From contig JAHLKI010000005.1 of NCBI GenBank assembly GCA_025602905.1, positions 558,001 to 622,000 on the forward strand: a DNA stretch of 64,000 bases, read 5' to 3'. The translations under genes and the position numbers were made by a program. A model generated the notes under the pieces. That model ran no database searches. It was not told the DNA's origin and was given only the letters and a program-made list of their open reading frames with translations. Below, in pieces: positions 57,245-64,000 of this stretch. Numbering within the stretch: position 1 is the first letter of the stretch; the number at the start of each line of letters is the position of its first letter. This DNA is from Phlyctochytrium arcticum (lineage: Eukaryota; Chytridiomycota; Chytridiomycetes; Chytridiales; Chytridiaceae).

Positions 57245-59227
57245 TGGAATTGTGAGAGAGGTTGGAGACGGGTTATCCATGGGAATATGGATGGTCGCCC
57301 GTTGTTGAATAGGGAAGGAGCGCAGGCGGTGTATTATTCGACCAAGTTACGCTACCAAGAGGGGCAACGACCTGCTAGACAATGCCAGTGTTGTGGAGCT
57401 TGCCCTCCCAAAAAAAACCTGCAGCGGATCGAGATGGATGGGAACGGAGAATTATCCAGCCAAAAGAAAAGGACTAGGGATGTTGCTGTCGTTGGCCTAT
57501 GCGAGTAGCGGGGTCATGGAAGTGGGAGGGCCGCTTAGCCTGTCAGTACATCCTTCACGGCCAAGCAGGTTACTTTTCCCATACATTTGCGCCATTCATG
57601 CTGGTGCAAGGGATCGTAGTCCAAAAAAAATTCGTTGCTCGAGGTGAAAATCGCCATAGATGACCACATGGAACGGCCGGAAAGCATGGACAAAGTTTGT
57701 TGGTACGAGTATGTGTCATGGTACACGGTATCAACAGCAAAAAAAAACGCGCAATTCCTGCAAGTGACGACTCGGCTGATTCGGGCCGGGAAGAGAGCTC
57801 TGGCGAAGAGAACGAAGGGGGTCTCAAAGTGGTGAACCGCGCGGGCAACTGCTGGTGGTGCCCGGACGCCCGTCCGTCATGGTGTCATTGACCTCTACCT
57901 AGAAGTTAAAGAAGTGTTATTAATACATATCAACGAGACATGGTCTGATCCTTTCACTTTCACCCGATTGTTAGGAAGGGATATACTCTAGCAAATACTT
58001 TAGCGCCTCTGACTCACTGGTCAGTATCCACCTGCGATACTTGGACATTCCCAAACTCCCGCGCCATCTTGGGTATCACAGCACAACTGGGTTGAACGAC
58101 AAGTACAACTTGCGTGGCTTGGTCGTTGGGGGCCGGTCTCATCATCGGCAAATCAAAAGAGGGGTCAATCTTTGCCGACATACATGACTGCATCACAGCC
58201 GACAATACCTCCAGCAAGCACACACCATGGCAGTGGACCTTGGAGTTTGCGGGCAAGATTCCCGGGTTCAGGCTGAATGAGCAACTTGCTGGGCTGTTTG
58301 GCGGGCTGTTTGGCCCATGTCATCAACCTGGCTGCTCTGAAAGCTAAAATACACACCCCGAACTCACGCAACCTGGGAAGTTGCACATCTGCTCATTTCC
58401 CAATTTTCTCACGTTCTTTATCACACCTTACTCACGACACCCCTCAGTAGCCGGTCCCCTCAACCCCATTGTATGGTAGAGCCTTTCCATATTCAAACAA
58501 TTCACCATACCAGGGAACTTTACAGTTGCAACGTCGCTTAAAGGACAAAAATGCCGCCTGATCATGATGGATGAATTCAGGAGGTCCCATGTGCGAGAGG
58601 GTGAAATGCCAAAAACAAAGCTCACCCCCATTGGGGCGTGAAAATTTCCAAAGGAGTTTTGCCTTTCCCAGTACAGTATTGGAATAGGGACACAAATGCC
58701 GCTGCGCGCAACATACGGAAAATCTTTTCTCTACATGAATGAGAATAACGGAAACGACCTGTCCCGTCCCAAAGATCACCTGCGTGATTAACCATCCGGA
58801 CACTGTGCTGGCGTACGGACCAGGAGCACTATCCCCTTGTAAATCGTTTAGTGCTCACCGGCAGCTTATGTTGAGATTACTGAATCGGTTGTATTTGTTT
58901 GTGTTGCACTATTTTGCACCTTATAATATACAGAGAGTGTGCAATCTAGGGGTTTGTCATCCGGGTGACTCGAGGTTTGACATGTGAGCAAACTGTGCAG
59001 CAGGGGATTGCGCAGCAAGCGCGTGTTATCACTCTATTTTTTTCCCACGCGTGACGCGTGTGTGGCTCCTCCTAATGCATCTGGATTTCTCGCAATAACC
59101 CTTAAACAAAAAAGGCGACAGAAAAAGTGATCCGGAGTAAATATATAATGATTATGTAGAGTATAAGGGTATGCAATTTACAAAAACAAAAAAGTATAGA
59201 CAAGGAAAAAATGAGAGAGTAGAGAGA

Positions 59228-60355
59228 TTAATGGCCCATGAGGATATGGGATGGGGTAGCGGATGAAGCGATTTGGGGTGGGTTCGGGGGAGGTGCTTGT
59301 GGGTGAGCGTAGAGGGTGTATGGGAGCATGTATGGGTTGTTGTAGTCGGGGGGTGATGGGTAAGTTTGCGGAGAGACGGAAGTGTAGGGGTAAGAGTTGG
59401 TTTGGTGGATGTTGAGGAGATGGTGCTGGTTGTGGTCGGGATGAGAGTAAGGGTGGTAGTGTTGTTTGGCTTGGTGGCCGTAATACTGGAGGAGGAGACG
59501 GCGTTGGAGATCGGCTTTTTGTTGGGCCAAGGCTTGGCGTTCTGCGAGTTGCTGGGAGTAGAGTTCCTGGCGTTCGAGAGCAGATGCAGCATCGGCGGCA
59601 AATTTCTCGAGTTTGGCGACCCAAGCGGTATACTCGCCTTCATGGACCTGTAACCGGACGTCCATGGCTAGTAAAGCATCGCGTTCAGCCTGATTGAGGG
59701 TGGAGAGGGGGGTATTGGCGACCTGCGCCCAGGCTGCGTTGGTAAAGCGTTCGTCGTCGGCAAACTTGTTGGCGAGGACGAGAGAGACGAGGAGGGCCAT
59801 ATGAGGGGCGGCAGATGTGAGGAGGGGAGAAGACGGGGGCAAGAGATGGCGGTTTTGAGCAATGCGTTGGAGGTATTTGAGGGCGAGGACAACGACGGAT
59901 GATGAGACTTTGGTGGTGACTAGGAGCAATTCAACGTATTTGCGGAATGGGCCATGGAGGAAGGCGAGGGGATTTGATTTGGGAGATGAGATGTTGTCTG
60001 AGGGAGACCAGAGCCTGAGGAGTTTGTCGAGAGGGATGCGGTTCCAGAGGAGGAGGACGACAAAGGAGGTGAGTTCGACGTGTTGGGCAATGACTTGGTC
60101 GTCCATGGACGGGGCGATAAAGGGAATGGTGGTTGCGGGTTCAAAGACGCTGCCTGCAGCTATTGACGGTGGTGGTTGGGATGCTGCTATAGCATAGGGA
60201 GTTGGCCAGGCCATTGTGGTGGTGATTGTTGCGGACGTAGTGGGGGTTGACCAGTAGAAGGGAGCACTTGCGAGAGTGGTAGGGGTAGCTCCGGCGACGG
60301 AAGCAGCAGCTGCAGCCGCCGCGGCGACCGACGCAGCCGCTGCTACAGCCATCAT
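59228..60355 (-). CDS. Pcl/Clg1-like cyclin
   Basis: A single exon of 375 codons starts at ATG 60355; the open frame extends further upstream but without family similarity. After a poly-Ala/Val start and a Pro/Thr-rich stretch, residues about 135-250 form one cyclin box: GPFRKYVELLLVTTKVSSSV, LALKYLQRIA, MALLVSLVLANKFADDERFT, AAWAQVANTPLSTLNQAERD and ALLAMDVRLQV. ANKFxDD with NxxW and a Leu-rich MD helix is the signature of fungal Pcl/Clg1-type cyclins, partners of the Pho85 CDK in nutrient and polarity control. The tail has a Glu/Gln/Arg/Leu coiled coil (ERQELYSQQLAERQALAQQK) and then His/Tyr/Pro-rich sequence. Which CDK it binds is inferred from the family. Confidence 0.88.
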   Translation of the reverse strand: MMAVAAAASVAAAAAAAASVAGATPTTLASAPFYWSTPTTSATITTTMAWPTPYAIAASQPPPSIAAGSVFEPATTIPFIAPSMDDQVIAQHVELTSFVVLLLWNRIPLDKLLRLWSPSDNISSPKSNPLAFLHGPFRKYVELLLVTTKVSSSVVVLALKYLQRIAQNRHLLPPSSPLLTSAAPHMALLVSLVLANKFADDERFTNAAWAQVANTPLSTLNQAERDALLAMDVRLQVHEGEYTAWVAKLEKFAADAASALERQELYSQQLAERQALAQQKADLQRRLLLQYYGHQAKQHYHPYSHPDHNQHHLLNIHQTNSYPYTSVSPQTYPSPPDYNNPYMLPYTLYAHPQAPPPNPPQIASSATPSHILMGH

Positions 60356-62327
60356 TGTCTGTTGGGGGTTTCTTAGAGTCTTGCTGTGTGGGGAGGTTCT
60401 TGCTGTTGGGAGTCTGTCTGTCTGGAAGGGAAATGTGGTATACGAGAGTGTAAATGTACGCAAGCAGCTATAAAAACGCCAACGCCCGCCCAAAAAACGA
60501 AACGCCCTTGTCCCGGACCCGGCAAGAAGGAAGGGAAGGAAGCGCGATGAGTCAGCAGCGTCGAAGCAATCAATCAATGGCAAAAATCAATCAGGGGCTG
60601 GGCAAAGAGCCACTCACACGCACCCACGCACGCACAGGGGCACAGTCGCACAGCCAGCGGCACAGCCAGCACATCCGGCGTTCCACGTACTGGTACACCT
60701 TTGTCATTGCGTTTTGTTGTTTTTGCCTGGGGGGATCCTTTTGCTGCGGGGCCTGGTCCGCCTGGATATGAGAGCCTCCACCTATAATCCAATCCAATCA
60801 GCGGAATGATACAGTTACTGGGTGCGCGAGTATGAATGAATATTTGCACAGACAAAGGCTCAAAGCAGCGCAAGCACACACATTGGCTTCCCAACTGCCG
60901 CCCGCAATATCGATAATTTTTTGAAATGGGGGAAACAACCACTGTCATCAGCAGTTGGCCTGGCTATTATCATACGAGTATCAGTGGATAAGCGTGAATA
61001 GCGTAGAGATTGAGGGCCAAAAGGCAAAAAACTTTGTTCTTACGTTATTCCGATCCACACCATTGTGCAGTCTCAGTCAAAGCGCATTTGTCAATCAGAA
61101 AAATCAAGATGGCGATGCTTTAGCCGCCCTTTTCCCGCCCGCCGCCCCAATTCCCAAAGCCAGCACCCAAAACTTTCCGTCACGCCAAGCGTCCACCTCC
61201 TTCCTTCCCCCTTGCGCATTTCCGCCCAACCACGCTCATCACCCCCCCGCTCCGCCGCCAGCCGCCAAGCAACGAGAAACGGCACCTGCATGCACGGCCA
61301 GCACACACGCCAAATAAAACACGCAACTCGGCATTTTACAACATTTTACACATCTTGTTACGCATCCCGGGTGTGTCTTGGTCTGCGTGTCATGTTGTCC
61401 TCGACAGATCACATCAATTACCCGTTGGCCGTACTCACTCGTAACTCGTACTCGAGTACACGAGTATACACGCTGTACTCGGAGTATCATCATCTCCATT
61501 GGTTGTATCTCGATCGAGTACGAGTACGTTGGGACGTTGTACGGGTATTACGCAGAGTTCGATGTGCTCGATGGTTCTCGACGGTTTCTCTCCGACGGTT
61601 CTCCGACGGTACGACGTACGACGGAACACACCAGGCCGCCCCATCACCACCGGCAGAAGGGAAGGCCCGAAAGTTTCGAAGAAGAATCAAAGTTTCTTTA
61701 TCCAGAAAGTTTCAAATTTTGAAGTTTCAGATGCGTGATCCGCGGTCCGCGGCTCAGGCGGCTAGTCCTAAAGGAGGATAAATGACGTGAGTCACTCACA
61801 TAGTCTTTTCCCAAAACTTTTCTTTTTGCAAAATACCTTACGAAAACATTGCATACGGATCGATCGCTCGGCATAGCGCTTGGGGGATATGATGGCATTC
61901 GACTATGATATGTTGGCAGACGCTTGTTTGTGGAAATTTCGACATTTTTCCTCATTGGAACGTTTCCCGAATGCTGCGCGAAAATCATGAATGAGTTGCT
62001 CTAAGGCACGATTCACGGTAGATTCGCCCAAAAGTTGGCTCAGTGAAGGTTAATATGTGTATGTTGGAGTCGATAACATTTATAGGGCTGCACATACCCT
62101 GTATGCGGGGTTTTTCCTGATTCCGCTAAAGCTTGTATTGTATGTGTCATTGAAAAAGATGTAAAAATGTATGTAAAAACTAGGTCAAGAGCTAGGCTAA
62201 CTGCACTACAAGAACTCCAAAAGATGTGGGAAATAGAAGAAGACCGAATGACGACAAGATATGTGGGAAAGATGCAGCAACTATGGGGCAATAGACGCGC
62301 AGAACGGGGGGCATGGCGCGTGTGCAG
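60356..62327. other. 2-kb spacer with CGAGTAC-rich cluster
   Basis: No gene is supported. A 238-codon frame at 61065-61781 has Arg/Ser-rich, motif-free translation and is rejected. The segment 61430-61620 is dense in CGAGTAC, GTACTCG and CGACGGT words. Confidence 0.5.
61449..61458. repeat. palindrome TACTCGAGTA, copy 6
   Basis: Perfect copy within a cluster of CGAGTA-type words. Confidence 0.7.
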
Positions 62328-64000
62328 TTACTCCGCCAGGAGTTCTGCAAAGTTCACATCACCATCCTCGTCCTCTTCCAGCAAATCTGCCATATCAAGG
62401 GGAGCGGTCAGATTGCTGAAGTACCAGCTCATCGTGTTCTTGGCGATGTGCCGAAGAAAATGATGGCAGGGCTGTTGATTTGTTGGTAGGCAAGAACATT
62501 CGGCCATCTTGTCTAGCAAGGTAGTGTGCATGTCTAAGAAAACGTCCTGGGCCGGTTGTGGGGCTGCATTTTTGTCGGCCAGAGCCTTGCGCTTCCGGGA
62601 AGCCGCTTTTCGGAGGGGAAAGTTGACTACTTTGAAATTGGTGATGTCGATCTCAGTGTTCAATCTCACATGTGGAGATTTCCAAACAGAGAAAGGGAGA
62701 AGCTTTTCCGACATTGAAAAGAGCGTGCCGAGTACCGGCTTCATGAACTTGGTCGTCTTGTTCTCCTTGCCGGAGGCTTTTTTCCGAGTTGCTTGCTTAT
62801 TGGCGGGTTTGGATGTTGCAGGACGTGCAGGCTCTGGCGGGCAAATCAACATGACTTTGTAAATAGGGGATTTTTTTCTAGTAGTAGCAGAGTGTTCCGC
62901 GTCATACGATCCTGCAATCACAATGGAGTCGGGTGGTCCCATCAGGTTCATGAACATTGCCAGCAAAGCATTGCTCACATCCTCACTTCGCTTCATGTAG
63001 AAGGATTGTGTTTGCGTTGGTGTGGCGGATCCTAATTCCATCTTGCTCATGAATGCCGCTTCCGGGCGCTTCCGTTCTTCCTCCTGCTTGCGCAACTCTG
63101 CCAATTGAGATAGAAAGGCCGATGCGGATTTGTTCTGACTAGCCGAAATGTATAGTGCTTTTAAAACGAGAATGCTGTCTGGGTCATGCGGCCGGGACAC
63201 TGCCCTCAGTAAAGAGTGGAAAACCTCGAGGTCCTCTGAGCTTGCAACCGGCAGGAAGCTTTCAAGACCAGCAGCTCCTGCATCGTCTCCCTTTTGGTAG
63301 GCCCTGATGCTTCCCAGCAGAAAGAGAATGACGACCACGTAGTTCTTCTTATCGCAGCGAATGAATAAAGGTAAAAGACGCAGCAATACCGCCTTGGTCA
63401 AGGATACGTTGCGATCAGCCATTGCTGCTGCGGCATCCAAGACCAAAGGTATATCTTTATCAAAAAGACGGATTAGTGACTCAACAAATATTCTTTGCGT
63501 TGTCGTCCAAGTGGCTTTTTTCAGATAGTATGCTTTGATCACTTCATCTCTTACATGTTTCCAAGCCAGCAACATCATCGTCAAGATCATGACCCGCCGT
63601 ATGGGACGAAGCTTCACCAGGTTTAGAGCCGCATCAGGGAATGCCGCGTTCCAGAGGGGCATCACTACTGCAAAGGCCCAAGCGAGAAGAGCTAGAAGAA
63701 CGACAGTCAAAGATATGTAACAAGGTGAATACAAATATCCTCAACCATCATACCTAGTTGGGCATTTAAAGCAATATGCATCATGTCAGGCCACAGAATG
63801 ATCCGTTGTCGGGTGTCATTTGAAATGACGGTCGACTGTTTTCGACCAAGGTAGGCGAGACGTTCTTGAAGTGTCGGTTCCTTTGGACGAGGCTCTTTGG
63901 GCGCCTCGGTAGCATCTAGCGACCACAAGAGCTTCATGATATTGCGGAAGACATAGAAGTCTCCTACCAGCCACATCGCTTTATCATAATCCTTCGTGAA
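62328..64000 (-). CDS. unknown protein, N-terminus beyond right edge
   Basis: Exon 62328-63667 and the partial exon from 63754 to the window edge, separated by an 86-nt intron (GTATGA, TTTGCAG), give 528 visible residues; the frame is open to base 64000. The visible start is FTKDYDKAMWLVGDFYVFRN. Hydrophobic helices are visible (RVMILTMMLLAW, YVVVILFLLGSI) within a helical protein. A charged stretch RKKASGKENKTTKFMK and an acidic end MADLLEEDEDGDVNFAELL follow. Several HxC and CSC residues occur late (ECSCLPTNQQPCHHF). I do not recognise the family. A hydrophobic segment found if the intron is left unspliced (MYSPCYISLTVVLLALLAW) is intronic. Confidence 0.7.

Larger units (their letters stand above)
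55415..59227. other. 3.8-kb spacer with decayed coding remnants
   Basis: Outside the remnants at 55860-57244 no gene is supported. Short frames around 57287-57890 and 58014-58990 lack motifs and overlap on both strands. Confidence 0.5.

Noticed and set aside
61065..61781. 238-codon plus-strand frame
   Set aside because: Starts at a CTG, has Arg/Ser-rich motif-free translation and crosses the repeated-word cluster.
62328..63734. Reading the right-edge gene as starting with MYSPCYISLTVVLL
   Set aside because: That start is not needed: GTATGA and TTTGCAG borders join the upstream exon in frame and remove the hydrophobic segment.
1..64000. CRISPR arrays, bacterial operons and ribosome binding sites
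   Set aside because: Introns, TATA boxes and the gene content are eukaryotic, and the tandem repeats lack spacer structure.

Overview
The window reads as nuclear DNA of a fungus. Protein genes are broken by short GT-AG introns, nearly all 55-130 nt and mostly 55-75. The gene set is fungal: Crz1-like and Nrg1-like C2H2 zinc-finger regulators with poly-Gln tracts, a Clg1/Pcl-like cyclin, an LPP1/DPP1-type lipid phosphatase, an Fmp25-like RCC1 protein, a secreted fungal-type protein, and a decayed Ty1/copia element. One tRNA-Val(AAC) is present. The phylum cannot be fixed from the sequence. Gene density is moderate, with several AT-rich, repeat-bearing spacers of 2-8 kb.

Layout. 0-1.4 kb: a truncated copy of an unknown signal-anchored gene, whose longer paralogue lies exactly 43,200 bp downstream. 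2.8-5.7 kb: a Ser/Thr-Pro-rich protein with internal repeats and a KEN motif. 6.1-6.9 kb: an RNF181-type RING E3 ligase. 6.9-11.1 kb: spacer with a 125-bp tandem repeat. 11.1-14.3 kb: Crz1-like factor. 14.3-22 kb: large spacer with a 44-bp tandem repeat and copies of the palindrome TACTCGAGTA. 22-24.6 kb: ankyrin-like protein flanked by diverged direct repeats. 26-28.8 kb: Nrg1-like factor. 30.2 kb: tRNA-Val. 31.1-34.5 kb: CxxC zinc-binding protein with a GNAT-like C-terminus.

35-38.5 kb: a membrane-anchored methyltransferase and a lipid phosphate phosphatase, transcribed divergently from a shared 620-bp promoter region. 39.2-43.4 kb: copia element with a frameshift, a lost 3' end and a candidate 5' LTR. 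44-45.1 kb: the longer signal-anchored paralogue, with an apparent frameshift. 46.3-48 kb: RCC1-like protein. 49.3-50.5 kb: secreted protein. 54-55.4 kb: MOSC protein with a C-terminal membrane anchor. 55.8-57.3 kb: decayed coding remnants. 59.2-60.4 kb: cyclin. 62.3-64 kb: an unknown conserved-looking gene running off the right edge.

Functional themes are stress and nutrient transcription control (Crz1-like, Nrg1-like, cyclin), ubiquitin ligation, membrane lipid metabolism and the cell surface. All exon joins were worked out by hand from splice consensus and reading-frame continuity; none is supported by transcripts.
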